Assembly (NCBI RefSeq): GCF_002855555.1
Contig: NZ_PKRT01000001.1
Coordinates: forward strand, 1,454,001 to 1,518,000
Direction of reading: 5' to 3'
From: Novosphingobium sp. TH158
GTDB taxonomy: Bacteria > Pseudomonadota > Alphaproteobacteria > Sphingomonadales > Sphingomonadaceae
DNA length: 64,000 nucleotides
The notes under the pieces were generated by a model, which saw only the letters and a list, made by a program, of their open reading frames with translations, was not told the origin of the DNA and ran no database searches. The position numbers were made by a program, and so were the translations under genes. Positions within the stretch are counted from its first letter, which is position 1. Every line of letters begins with the position of its first letter. Positions 55,764 to 64,000 of the stretch are shown piece after piece.

Positions 55764-56927
55764 ATGACGCCATCCCCAGCCCTTCGCCCTGCCACAGCGG
55801 CAGAACTGGTTGACCTTGTGATGCAGGCCGCGGCGCAGGGCACGCCGCTGGAATGCCATGCCGGTGGCAGCAAGCGCAATGTCGGCAATCCCGCCCGGCG
55901 CGCACAGCCGGTTGACCTGGGCGCCTTTGCCGGCATCGTCGATTACGAACCGAGCGAACTAGTGCTCACCGTCCGGCCAGCCACGCCGCTGGCAGAGGTT
56001 GAGGCCCTGCTCGCTGCAAATGGCCAGATGTTGGCCTTCGAGCCGTGGGATGCCGGTGCACTGTTCTCGGGCACGACCGGCAAGGCAACGATTGGCGGCA
56101 CAGTTGGGGCCGGAATAGCGGGACCACGCCGGTTGACCGCTGGCGGAGCGCGCGATCACCTGCTGGGCTTCCATGCGGTTTCCGGCCGGGGCGAGGCGTT
56201 CAAGGCCGGGGGCAAGGTGGTGAAAAATGTCACCGGATATGACCTTGCCAAGCTGATGGCGGGATCCTGGGGCCAGCTTGCGATCATGACCGAGCTGTCG
56301 CTCAAGGTTTTGCCCGCCCCGCGGTCGACCGCGACGGTGGTGATCGAGGGACTGAGCCCGGAACAGGCCGTGCGGACCATGTCTGCAGCCGTGGGATCGC
56401 AGGTCTCGCCGGTCGCAGCGGCCTATTTGCCGGCACAAGGCGGGCGGCCATCGCAGACTTGCCTGCGGCTGGAAGGCTTTGCCGAATCCGTTGCGCTGCG
56501 CCGCGATCAACTGGCGGCAATGGTTGCCACCGAGGGCCTCGCCACCGCCTGTCACGACGATGCGCCCGCCACGCTCTGGCAGGACATTCGCGAAGCAGCA
56601 CCCTTGCGCGAAAGCGAGACGCTGTGGCGGGCCCATCTTTCCCCGTCCCGTGGCGCGGCCCTGGCAGAGGCGCTCGACCGCGCCGGAGCTGACTGGCTGC
56701 TTGACTGGGCGGGCGGCCTTGCATGGATCGGTGCTCCTGCCGGAGCGGACATCCGCGCTCTCGTTGCAGCCGAAGGCGGCCATGCCATGCTGATGCGCGG
56801 GCCTGATCATGTCCGCAGCAGCACGCCGATCCGCCACCCCGAGGCCCCGGCCCTTGCCGGCCTTTCCCAGCGGGTGCGCCGCGCCTTCGATCCCGCCGGG
56901 ATACTCGATCCGGAGCGCTGGGGCTGA
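55764..56927 (+). CDS. glcE: Glycolate oxidase subunit GlcE
   Basis: A 387-residue second FAD-binding subunit. PATAAELVDLVMQAAAQGTPLECHAGGSKRNVG near 8-40, FSGTTGKATIGGTVGAGIAGPRRLTAG near 95 and GGKVVKNVTGYDLAKLMAGSWG near 150 (landmarks KNVTGYDLAKLM) are typical of GlcE. It starts one base after the glcD stop and ends three before glcF, as in the usual operon. Confidence 0.92.
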   Translation: MTPSPALRPATAAELVDLVMQAAAQGTPLECHAGGSKRNVGNPARRAQPVDLGAFAGIVDYEPSELVLTVRPATPLAEVEALLAANGQMLAFEPWDAGALFSGTTGKATIGGTVGAGIAGPRRLTAGGARDHLLGFHAVSGRGEAFKAGGKVVKNVTGYDLAKLMAGSWGQLAIMTELSLKVLPAPRSTATVVIEGLSPEQAVRTMSAAVGSQVSPVAAAYLPAQGGRPSQTCLRLEGFAESVALRRDQLAAMVATEGLATACHDDAPATLWQDIREAAPLRESETLWRAHLSPSRGAALAEALDRAGADWLLDWAGGLAWIGAPAGADIRALVAAEGGHAMLMRGPDHVRSSTPIRHPEAPALAGLSQRVRRAFDPAGILDPERWG

Positions 56928-56930
56928 ACC

Positions 56931-58253
56931 ATGCAGACGCGATTTTCCCCCGATCAGCTGCTCGATCCCGAAACCGGCGCTGCCGAAGCGGTGATACGCA
57001 AATGCGTGCACTGCGGTTTCTGCACGGCAACCTGCCCGACCTATGTGCTGCTCGGCGACGAGCTCGATTCACCGCGCGGCCGCATCTACCTGATCAAGGA
57101 GATGCTGGAGAACGAACGCGAGCCCGGCGCCGAAGTTGTCCGGCATATCGACCGCTGCCTTTCGTGCCTGTCGTGCATGACCACCTGCCCGTCAGGTGTG
57201 AACTACATGCACCTCGTCGACCATGCGCGGGCTTATATCGAGGAGCGTTATTCGCGCCCGCTGCACGAACGCGCAATTCGCGCGCTGCTCGCCTGGACGC
57301 TGCCCTATCCCGGTCGGATGCGCCTTGCCCTGCGTGCCGCGCGGCTGGCCCGGTGGCTGGAGCCGCTGCTTGGCCGGATAGGCCCGGCAAAGCCGCTTGC
57401 CGCCATGTTGAGGCTGGCACCCCGCAGCATTCCCCAGCCGCGTAGCCCTGTTGGCGCCAGCGCCGATGCACGGAGGGGACGGGTGGTGCTGCTGCAAGGC
57501 TGCGCCGAGAACGTACTGCGGCCCGAGATCCGCGATGCGACCGTGCGCCTGCTCGCCCGTGCAGGCTTCGACGTCTCTTTCGCAAAGGGCGAAGGGTGCT
57601 GCGGAGCGCTGACCTGGCATCTTGGCCGCAAGGATGATGGCCTGGAATCGGCCCGGCGCAATATCGATGCCTGGCGCGCCGAATTGGCCAATGGCCTCGA
57701 CGCGATCCTCATCACTGCATCGGGCTGCGGCACGACGATCAAGGACTATGGCCACATGCTGCGGCATGATCCCGACTATGCCGAGGATGCCGCGCGTCTT
57801 TCGGGCATGGCCAAGGACGTTACCGAGTTCCTTGCCGAGCGGGGGCTTCCCGTAAAAATCAACGCACAGCAGCTCAAGGTGGCATACCTCGCGCCCTGTT
57901 CGATGCAGCACGGGCAGAAGATCCTGCGCCAGCCGATCGACCTGATGCGAGCCGCCGGTTTTGATGTCAGCCAGCCGGCAGAAGCCCACCTGTGCTGCGG
58001 TTCGGCCGGCACTTACAACATCCTCCAGCCTGACATTGCCGGGCAATTGGGGGATCGCAAGGCTGCCAATCTCGAGCGCCTGGAGCCGCAAGTCATCGCC
58101 ACCGGCAACATCGGCTGTGCAACGCAGATCGCCGGGCGCACCGGTGTTCCGGTGGTCCACACGGTCGAACTTCTCGATTGGGCAACCGGAGGCCCCACGC
58201 CGCCCGCCCTCGCATCCATCCCTGCTTCTACAGAAGGACTTCCCCATGGCTAA
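56931..58253 (+). CDS. glcF: Glycolate oxidase iron-sulfur subunit GlcF
   Basis: A 440-residue protein. Cys25, 28, 31 and 35 and a second CLSCLSCMTTCP near 76-87 bind two 4Fe-4S clusters. Two CCG modules (EGCCGALTWH near 222 and HLCCGSAGTYN near 350) form the heterodisulfide-reductase-like domain that transfers electrons to quinone at the membrane. The order and length are those of GlcF. Its 3' end overlaps the start of the next gene by 8 bases. Confidence 0.94.
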   Translation: MQTRFSPDQLLDPETGAAEAVIRKCVHCGFCTATCPTYVLLGDELDSPRGRIYLIKEMLENEREPGAEVVRHIDRCLSCLSCMTTCPSGVNYMHLVDHARAYIEERYSRPLHERAIRALLAWTLPYPGRMRLALRAARLARWLEPLLGRIGPAKPLAAMLRLAPRSIPQPRSPVGASADARRGRVVLLQGCAENVLRPEIRDATVRLLARAGFDVSFAKGEGCCGALTWHLGRKDDGLESARRNIDAWRAELANGLDAILITASGCGTTIKDYGHMLRHDPDYAEDAARLSGMAKDVTEFLAERGLPVKINAQQLKVAYLAPCSMQHGQKILRQPIDLMRAAGFDVSQPAEAHLCCGSAGTYNILQPDIAGQLGDRKAANLERLEPQVIATGNIGCATQIAGRTGVPVVHTVELLDWATGGPTPPALASIPASTEGLPHG

Positions 58254-58665
58254 GCTGACCCTCGATCAGGCCAACCGCATGGCTGGCGCCGCCCTCGCCA
58301 AGGGCCGCGAACTGTCGCTCAAGCCGCTGTGCGTGGCCGTGCTTGACGCGGGCGGCCACCTCATCGCCCTGCAGCGCGAGGACGGGGCATCGAACCTGCG
58401 TCCTCAGATCGCCATGGGCAAGGCTTCAAGCGCGCTCGGCCTTGGCGTTTCCTCGCGCGTGATCGGGGAAATGGCGGCCGAACGCCCCACCTTCATCGCC
58501 AGCCTTGCCGGGCTGGCCGATGCTGCGATTGTGCCGGCCGCCGGGGGAGTAATCATACGCCAGGGGGATGCCGTGCTTGGGGCCGTAGGCGTGACTGGCG
58601 ACACCTCGGACAACGATGAAGTCTGCGCCATGGCGGGCATCAGCACGGCAGGTTTCGCAATCTAG
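58246..58665 (+). CDS. glcG: GlcG/HbpS-like haem-degrading-family protein
   Basis: A 139-residue small protein of the GlcG/HbpS fold. The segments LCVAVLDAGGHLIALQREDGA near 28 and MGKASSALGLGVSSRVI near 62 are characteristic; the last third AAGGVIIRQGDAVLGAVGVTGDTSDNDE is the glycine-rich core. The role of GlcG in glycolate operons is unknown, although it consistently follows glcF. It lacks a signal peptide. It converges on the SDR gene across 36 bases. Confidence 0.88.
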   Translation: MAKLTLDQANRMAGAALAKGRELSLKPLCVAVLDAGGHLIALQREDGASNLRPQIAMGKASSALGLGVSSRVIGEMAAERPTFIASLAGLADAAIVPAAGGVIIRQGDAVLGAVGVTGDTSDNDEVCAMAGISTAGFAI

Positions 58666-58701
58666 CCTGGTAAGCCGGGGCAGCGACCGTCAGCCCCGCC
58701 C

Positions 58702-59568
58702 TCAACCGCCCTGTTCCAGTGCTGCCTTTGCGGCAAAGAATTCGGGCGTGCCGGGCAGCGGCCGCGATGGATCGAAGAAGCTGGAAACGGGCACGCCATC
58801 GAAGCCGGCCATCACCCGCGCATGGCGTTCGGCAACCGGCTTGGCATATTCGCCATGGGTGAAGATGTAGAGCCGGTTGGCGCGGATCGCTTCGAGCACC
58901 ATGGCCGCGACCGTATCGGCCTCAATGCCGTAATGGATCAGCGCGCGGGGTTCCTGCCCTGCGACCATGCGCGAGGATACCGACAGGCGGGTGGCGACAA
59001 CGCCCGGACAGAGGACCGAAACGCCGACGCCATTGCCGGCCAGCTCGTCGCGCAGGCATTCCGAAAGCGCAACCACGCCGAACTTTCCGGCGCAATAGGA
59101 CGCAACGCCGCGCGCACTGATGACGCCCTGCGTGGACGAGGTGTTGACGATATGGCCTTCGCCCCGGTCGCGCATAGCCGGGCCGAACGTGTGAATCCCG
59201 TTATAGACGCCGGTCAGGTTGATGCCGATCATCATGTCCCAGCTTTCGGGCGACTGATCCACCAGGCCGCGCTTTTCGATCGCATCGCCGCTGTCATTGA
59301 TGATCCCGGCGTTGTTCATCAGCACGCTGACCGGACCGAACCGACCTTCCACCCGCTCACGCGCGGCCTGCCACATCGCGCGGTCCCGCACGTCGAGCAC
59401 CACCGGCTCGACCTCTCCGGGAAATTCTCCCGCAACCTGATCGAGCCGGGCGCCGTCGATATCGGCAATCGCCACCCGCAACCCCGCACCGGCAAGGGCA
59501 TGGGCCACGGCAAGGCCGATGCCGCTGGCGCCGCCGGTAATAAATGCGGTTTTTCCCTTCAGCTCCAT
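58702..59568 (-). CDS. Short-chain dehydrogenase/reductase
   Basis: A 288-residue SDR, longer than average. TGGASGIG at about 11-18 binds the cofactor with Asp in ADIDGARL favouring NAD; MNNAGIIND follows, and catalytic Ser/Tyr/Lys lie in TSSTQGVISARGVASYCAGK near 155. The extra C-terminal residues (SSFFDPSRPLPGTPEFF) suggest a larger substrate. ATG 59568 is used; the frame continues upstream into the next SDR without need. It is last in the leftward four-gene operon. Confidence 0.87.
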   Translation of the reverse strand: MELKGKTAFITGGASGIGLAVAHALAGAGLRVAIADIDGARLDQVAGEFPGEVEPVVLDVRDRAMWQAARERVEGRFGPVSVLMNNAGIINDSGDAIEKRGLVDQSPESWDMMIGINLTGVYNGIHTFGPAMRDRGEGHIVNTSSTQGVISARGVASYCAGKFGVVALSECLRDELAGNGVGVSVLCPGVVATRLSVSSRMVAGQEPRALIHYGIEADTVAAMVLEAIRANRLYIFTHGEYAKPVAERHARVMAGFDGVPVSSFFDPSRPLPGTPEFFAAKAALEQGG

Positions 59569-59584
59569 CCCACCTGCACTCCGG

Positions 59585-60394
59585 TCAGAGAAGGGCGCCG
59601 CCATCCACCTGGATGACCTGGCCCGTAACGAAGCTGGCCTGCTCGGATGCCAGGTAGACCACCATGCTCGCCACTTCCTCGGGCTTCGCAACCACCTTGC
59701 CGAGCACCGTCTGCTTGCCGCGCTTTGCCCGGTCCTCGGGCTTGGTGTCGGCAAAGGCCTTGGCGAAGAAACCGTCCTTCTGGAACCGGCTGCCCGTGCT
59801 GAAAGCGCCCGGGTCGTCGGACACTGTGCCATAGGGTGCCACGCAGTTCACCCGCACCCCATGCTGGCCCACTTCCTTGGCAAGCACGATGGAAAAGCTG
59901 TGCACCGCACCCTTCATCGCGGAATAGACGGGCAGCATGTAATCGCCGACAATGCCGGCGGTCGATCCGATGTTGACGATCGAACCGCAGCCGCGCTCAA
60001 CCATTCCGGGCAGGACCGCGCGCGTCAGGCGGAGCATGGTGCCAAGGTTGAGGTCATAGTCCCCCGCCCAGCTTTCCGGATCGGAATCGACGAAAAAGCC
60101 GGCACCGACATTGCCGCCGACGTTGTTCACCAGCACGTCGACCGGACCGATGGCTTCGGCTGCGGCCAGCAGCATGCCGGGCGTGACCGGGTCAAGCATG
60201 TCTGCCTTGACGAAGACCGCGCGCGCCGCCCCGGCAGCCAGCGCCAGTTCGGCAACCCTGGCGCCCGCTTCTCCGTCACGGCCGGTGATCACCAGGTTGC
60301 AGCCCTCGCGCGCAAGGCCCAGAGCAATGGCCCGGCCAATGTTCGCCGTTGCCCCGGTCACGATGGCGACCTTGCCGCTCAGTCCCATATCCAT
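59585..60394 (-). CDS. Short-chain dehydrogenase/reductase
   Basis: A 269-residue SDR. TGATANIG near 13 is the cofactor loop, VNNVGGNVG near 95 the NNAG variant, and IGSTAGIVG with YSAMKGAVH near 165 the catalytic part. GRDGEAGAR after the second strand suggests NADP preference. The gap to the following SDR is 16 bases. Confidence 0.87.
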   Translation of the reverse strand: MDMGLSGKVAIVTGATANIGRAIALGLAREGCNLVITGRDGEAGARVAELALAAGAARAVFVKADMLDPVTPGMLLAAAEAIGPVDVLVNNVGGNVGAGFFVDSDPESWAGDYDLNLGTMLRLTRAVLPGMVERGCGSIVNIGSTAGIVGDYMLPVYSAMKGAVHSFSIVLAKEVGQHGVRVNCVAPYGTVSDDPGAFSTGSRFQKDGFFAKAFADTKPEDRAKRGKQTVLGKVVAKPEEVASMVVYLASEQASFVTGQVIQVDGGALL

Positions 60395-60432
60395 TCCGCA
60401 CTATCCTCTCTACGCTTTCCACGCAGGGCCGA

Positions 60433-61230
60433 TCACAGCCCCATTCCCAGCAACTCGCCACCATCCACGAGCACGTCCGTCGCGGTTACGAAGCTTGCTG
60501 CCGGCGAAGCAAGGAAAACCATCACCGCCGCCAGCTCTTCCGGCCGGGCAAGACGCTTGATCGCCGCGGTTTGGACGATGCGCATGGCGCCGCCGCCTTC
60601 GTTGACCTCGTTGCGGACCATGTTGGTATCGGTTGCCCCCGGCGAGACCGAAACGATGCGCGATCCGCGTTCGCCGAAAGCCATGGCATATTGCCGGACC
60701 AGCGCGATCACTCCGCGCTTGGACAGCGGATAGGCCGACAGCGGACTGGCGACGAGGTGCATCAGCGCCGCCGTGCCTTCGGGCGGCAGCGGCTGGCTGA
60801 AGGCGGCATCGGCTTCGGGCCCCATCGGCATATGGCCGGAGTTGGAGGCGACAAGCACGGCCGCCGATCCCTCTGCCATGTGCGGCAGCAGGGCGGGGAC
60901 AAGCCGGGCCGCGGCATCAAGGTTTATCTGCATGATCCGCTCCGCCGATCCGGCGCGCGGAGATATGCCCGCCGCGTGGATCAGGGTGCCCACCTGCCGC
61001 CCGGCCAGTGCCGCGATCACGCGGGCCGGAAAATCGGCAGCGGAAACGTCGCCCGCTACGATAGCCACCGTGGCTCCATCCGCGCGCAGGGCATCGGCAG
61101 CCTCATTCAGCGCAGCTTCGTCCAGGTCGCAAAGGATGAACTGGCCATGCCCGCCCTCGGCCAGCAGGCGGACCACTGCCGAGCCCATCCCGCCGGCCGC
61201 GCCGGTAACGATCGCTACGTGCTGGCTCAT
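60433..61230 (-). CDS. Short-chain dehydrogenase/reductase
   Basis: A 265-residue SDR. TGAAGGMG near 9 binds the nucleotide, Asp in LCDLDEAAL favours NAD, and the catalytic Tyr and Lys are in YPLSKRG near 155, with Ser in VLVASNSGHMP. The usual NNAG motif is replaced by IHAAGISPRAG. It is 19 bases after the flavin oxidoreductase gene. The three SDRs are clearly different proteins, not a recent tandem duplication. Confidence 0.86.
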   Translation of the reverse strand: MSQHVAIVTGAAGGMGSAVVRLLAEGGHGQFILCDLDEAALNEAADALRADGATVAIVAGDVSAADFPARVIAALAGRQVGTLIHAAGISPRAGSAERIMQINLDAAARLVPALLPHMAEGSAAVLVASNSGHMPMGPEADAAFSQPLPPEGTAALMHLVASPLSAYPLSKRGVIALVRQYAMAFGERGSRIVSVSPGATDTNMVRNEVNEGGGAMRIVQTAAIKRLARPEELAAVMVFLASPAASFVTATDVLVDGGELLGMGL

Positions 61231-61249
61231 TCAGCCTCTCTCCCGTTCG

Positions 61250-63388
61250 TCAGATGATTGCCGCGACATCCGCTGCCGAGCGCACCGCGCCAATGATGTA
61301 TCCCACGCCCCGGCAGTCTCCCACCATATGCGTGGCAAAGCCTGCTTTGGCGAGTTCGTCATGCAGTGCGGTATCGGGCTCTGCACCTTTGGCGATGATC
61401 ACCGTATCGGCAGGCAGCGTCTGCGCCGTGCCGCCATTGTCGGTTAAGGCCACGGTCTTGCCTTCGATCCGGATATTGCTCGCACCGGCGTGGAAAGCGA
61501 TGCCGTGCAGTGGCATCTCGTCCAGAAGCACCGCGCGGCGAGCGGGCGAAAGGCCTCGACCAAGCTGCTCAAGGTCATCGACGACGGTCACCGCACGGCC
61601 GCGATCGTGGAGGAATTCCGCCAGTTCGATGCCGACCAGTTCGCCACCGATGATAACCACCTGCTTGCCGATCGGCATCCACAGGCGACTGGCCTTGCGG
61701 ACAGCATCCGGGCTGCTGGTAATGCCAAGCGTGCGCGCCGCGCCCAGGGCCAGCCGCGAAGCGAGGCCCGCCTTGCCGGCAGCGCCCGCGGCCTCCTCGC
61801 CCAGCAGCATCGCCCGCAGCGATTGCCCGTCATGGACGTGCGGCAGTTCCTTCCCCGCAATATCGGGCGCGCGGCGGATGGCGCCGGTCGCCACGACGAC
61901 GGCATCGGGGGAGAGACGGCGGATTGTTTCGACATCGGCGCGGTTGTTGAGCCGCACGTCCACACCCTGCCGGCGCAGTTCCCGCTTCAACCATGCGACA
62001 AATTCGCCGTTCGGTTCATAGGCAATCGCGGCAATCCGCGCGGTTCCGCCCAGCTCGCTGCCCGCTTCGAGTAGCACCACCTTGTGCCCGCGCAAGGTGA
62101 GCCGCCGCGCCGCTTCCATGCCGCCGGGGCCGCCGCCGACCACGACAACCCGCTTCGGCTCGGTTGCAGGGGCGAGCAGGTTCGCGCGCTCATAACCAAG
62201 GTCGGCATTGACCGCGCAGCGCAGCGGCGAGGCCATCATCGCCTTGCTGAAGCAGGTGTAGCAGACGATGCAGGGGCGGACCGCCGCCTTCCCGCCCGCC
62301 GCCAGATTCTTCGCAAAGTCGGGATCGGCAAGCTGCTTGCGGCCCATGGCCATGAAATCGAACTTGCCCTCCCCGATCGCTTGGTCCGCCCTTTCCGGGT
62401 CGATGCGGCCAACGGCGATCACCGGGATTTTCACGGCGGCCTTGATCGCCGCAGCATAGGGGATCAGCTTGGCCGGCTCGTGCGGCAGGTAGGAACTGGT
62501 GAGCCCGCGGGCGACGCTGATGTCGTGGTTGGCCGAAGCCGTGATGGCATCGGCACCGGCGGCTTCGGCCACCTGCGCGAAATAGCAGGCTTCTTCGCTG
62601 GTAAGGCCGTTGTCCGTGAAGAACTCCACCGAATCGAGCTTGCACCACACGGGATAGTCCGGCCCGACGCGGGCTCGCACTGCCTCGGTCACCTCGCGCA
62701 GCAGGCGGGCGCGGTTCTCCAGCGAGCCGCCGTAGTCATCGGTCCGCCGGTTGCTCCCGCGCGAGAGGAAGCCGGCAATGATATAGCCGTGGCCGCCGTG
62801 TATCTCGACCGCGTCGAAACCCGCCTGCTTTGCGCGCAGGGCACCGGCGGCGAACCATTCGACCAGCTGGGCAATTTCTTCCGGTCCGATTTCCCTGAAC
62901 CTGGGTGGCGAGGTGATCCTAGCCGCCTGGGTCAGCGCACGCTCGTCAGGATAGAGTGCGCCCTGAAAGCCCCTGCCCTTGGGCGGCAGCGGCATGGAGG
63001 GAACCCAGACATCGCGCCCGTCGATCATGTCGCGCGCAGCGTTAATTCCAGCGAAGTGCAGTTGCAGCGCGATCCGCGCCCCATGCTGCTTTACCGCTCC
63101 GGCCAGCCTTGCCAGGCCCGGAATATACTTGTCGTCCGAAATGCCGATCTGGTTGAAAAGCGCGGCGCCCTGCGGCCAGCCCACGGCCACAGCCTCGGTA
63201 ATGATCAGGCCGACGCCGCCGCGGGCGCGCGCTTCGTAATAGGCGACCAGTTCATCACCGAAGAAGCCGCCCGGTTCGGCCAGGTTGGTGCCCATCGCAC
63301 TCTGCATCAGCCGGTTGCGGATCTCCAGGCTGCCGATCCGCCCGGGCGAGAGAAGGTGCCTTAATGCTGTCACTGCTTTCTCCCCCAT
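61250..63388 (-). CDS. 2,4-dienoyl-CoA-reductase-type NADH:flavin oxidoreductase (FMN/4Fe-4S/FAD)
   Basis: A 712-residue multidomain enzyme. An OYE-like FMN barrel (1 to about 365; RNRLMQSAMGTNL, VEIHGGHGYIIAGFLS) is followed by the Cys-rich PCIVCYTCF with a later Cys in LRCAVN (4Fe-4S site) and two nucleotide-binding motifs, VVVVGGGPGGMEAAR and VVIIGGELVGIELAEF, for FAD and NAD(P)H. Relatives reduce dienoyl-CoAs, trimethylamine or unsaturated aldehydes. It is the first gene of the SDR operon. Substrate is unknown; the adjoining aldose-epimerase-like gene is divergent. Confidence 0.9.
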   Translation of the reverse strand: MGEKAVTALRHLLSPGRIGSLEIRNRLMQSAMGTNLAEPGGFFGDELVAYYEARARGGVGLIITEAVAVGWPQGAALFNQIGISDDKYIPGLARLAGAVKQHGARIALQLHFAGINAARDMIDGRDVWVPSMPLPPKGRGFQGALYPDERALTQAARITSPPRFREIGPEEIAQLVEWFAAGALRAKQAGFDAVEIHGGHGYIIAGFLSRGSNRRTDDYGGSLENRARLLREVTEAVRARVGPDYPVWCKLDSVEFFTDNGLTSEEACYFAQVAEAAGADAITASANHDISVARGLTSSYLPHEPAKLIPYAAAIKAAVKIPVIAVGRIDPERADQAIGEGKFDFMAMGRKQLADPDFAKNLAAGGKAAVRPCIVCYTCFSKAMMASPLRCAVNADLGYERANLLAPATEPKRVVVVGGGPGGMEAARRLTLRGHKVVLLEAGSELGGTARIAAIAYEPNGEFVAWLKRELRRQGVDVRLNNRADVETIRRLSPDAVVVATGAIRRAPDIAGKELPHVHDGQSLRAMLLGEEAAGAAGKAGLASRLALGAARTLGITSSPDAVRKASRLWMPIGKQVVIIGGELVGIELAEFLHDRGRAVTVVDDLEQLGRGLSPARRAVLLDEMPLHGIAFHAGASNIRIEGKTVALTDNGGTAQTLPADTVIIAKGAEPDTALHDELAKAGFATHMVGDCRGVGYIIGAVRSAADVAAII

Positions 63389-63534
63389 TCCATCCTGGTC
63401 CGGCTGTTCCGCAATCCGGCGTCTCTTCGTTGCGGCTCTGAACGCACCATATCACCGCGGCATGGGTCAAGCGCCGATTTGTACTGGGGCCAGTGAGGCA
63501 CTTGTAGTAGACTTCGGTGATGCCCGACGCGCAA

Positions 63535-64000
63535 TGCAGACCCTAGTGACCGGCCTGATCGAGCTTGGCAACGCGGCCTGCAGGCTGGTCCTCGATCCCG
63601 ATCGGGGAGGCTCGATTGTCGCGTTCGAATGGAACGGCAATGCCGTCATGCGGCAGGCCTGCGGGCCGGGCGTGCTGGATGCGGCCTGCTTTCCGCTGGT
63701 GCCGTTCTCCAACCGCATCGCACAAGGGCGCTTCACCTTCGAAGGCAAGGAAATCACGATCGCGCCGAATTTTCCCGGCACGGGAAACCAGCCCCACCCG
63801 ATGCACGGGTTCGGCTGGCTGGCGAACTGGACCGTCGCCCAATCGGCGCCAGACCGCGCGGTACTGGCGCATGAATATGACGGCGGGGAGTGGCCCGGGC
63901 CATACCATGCCGAGCAGGTCTTCACCCTGCTGCCGCAGGGCCTTGAGGTTGAACTGGCCGTCACCGCACTGGGCAACGATCCCATGCCGGCAGGCCTGGG
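63535..64000 (+). CDS. Aldose 1-epimerase-like protein, 5' part (3' end outside window)
   Basis: The frame is open from ATG 63535 to the right edge, giving about 155 residues. LVLDPDRGGSIVAFEWNGNAVMR, FPLVPFSNRIAQGRFTFEGKEITI and PHPMHGFGWLANWTV are the galactose-mutarotase features; the His of PMHGFGW is the expected catalytic or binding residue. It interconverts anomers of a sugar or uronate. The Shine-Dalgarno is weak and the start therefore tentative. It links this end to the carbohydrate region. Confidence 0.82.

Overview
The window looks like chromosomal accessory DNA from a GC-rich alphaproteobacterium, most likely a sphingomonad (Novosphingobium/Sphingobium-like). This is inferred from five TonB-dependent receptors, many SDR, P450, CoA-transferase and TauD-type catabolic genes, the ppk-ppx pair and the general gene style. 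No rRNA, tRNA, CRISPR array or intact insertion sequence is visible. All calls come from reading the sequence, with no database search.

Layout. (1) 1-2400: 3' end of a TonB-dependent receptor and a secreted PHP/CehA-like metallohydrolase. (2) 2450-6115: ppx, preceded by an unusual in-frame chimera of a ParB-like domain and the C-terminal part of polyphosphate kinase. The 1.2 kb beside it is AT-rich in part and carries a 21-bp-periodic array, which looks like a rearranged, once-mobile segment. (3) 6000-9320: a TonB receptor and PepSY membrane protein behind a perfect Fnr-type box and a Fur-like box. (4) 9587-14869: a TetR gene facing a molybdopterin oxidoreductase/DapB-like pair across a 14-bp perfect inverted repeat, then a small unknown gene and rlmJ. 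(5) 15259-35232: a catabolic island with MaoC-like, CMD, amidohydrolase, two TauD dioxygenases, P450, OYE, MarR, CaiB/BaiF, two paralogous TetRs, SMP-30 lactonase, two SDRs and two TonB receptors. Four promoters in it share the element TTTCGTCAyNNTGGTAGCG overlapping the -10 box, which suggests one regulon. (6) 35322-37390: an OmpR-type two-component system. (7) 37649-58665: a carbohydrate/hydroxyacid region with several glycoside-hydrolase-like proteins, glycerate kinase, tartronate-semialdehyde-reductase-like enzyme, FCD-type GntR regulator, D-2-hydroxyacid dehydrogenase, TonB receptor, MFS transporter and glcDEFG. Three 17-bp GGTmAAAnnTTTnnnCC-type palindromes sit in front of its divergent units, so it is probably one GntR-controlled utilisation system. 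(8) 58702-63388: a leftward operon of a flavin/Fe-S oxidoreductase and three SDRs. (9) 63535-64000: 5' part of an aldose-epimerase-like gene.

How the parts may work together. Region 7 reads as import of a glycoside or oligosaccharide through the receptor and MFS protein, cleavage by periplasmic and cytoplasmic hydrolases, and handling of two- and three-carbon acids: glycolate to glyoxylate by GlcDEF, tartronate semialdehyde or hydroxypyruvate to glycerate by the reductases, and glycerate to phosphoglycerate by the kinase. Region 5 reads as degradation of a hydrophobic or ether/acyl-type compound by oxygenases, with CoA activation and hydration. Neither substrate can be named from sequence alone. 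The most unusual items are the ParB-PPK chimera with its flanking periodic array and the two deduced regulons.
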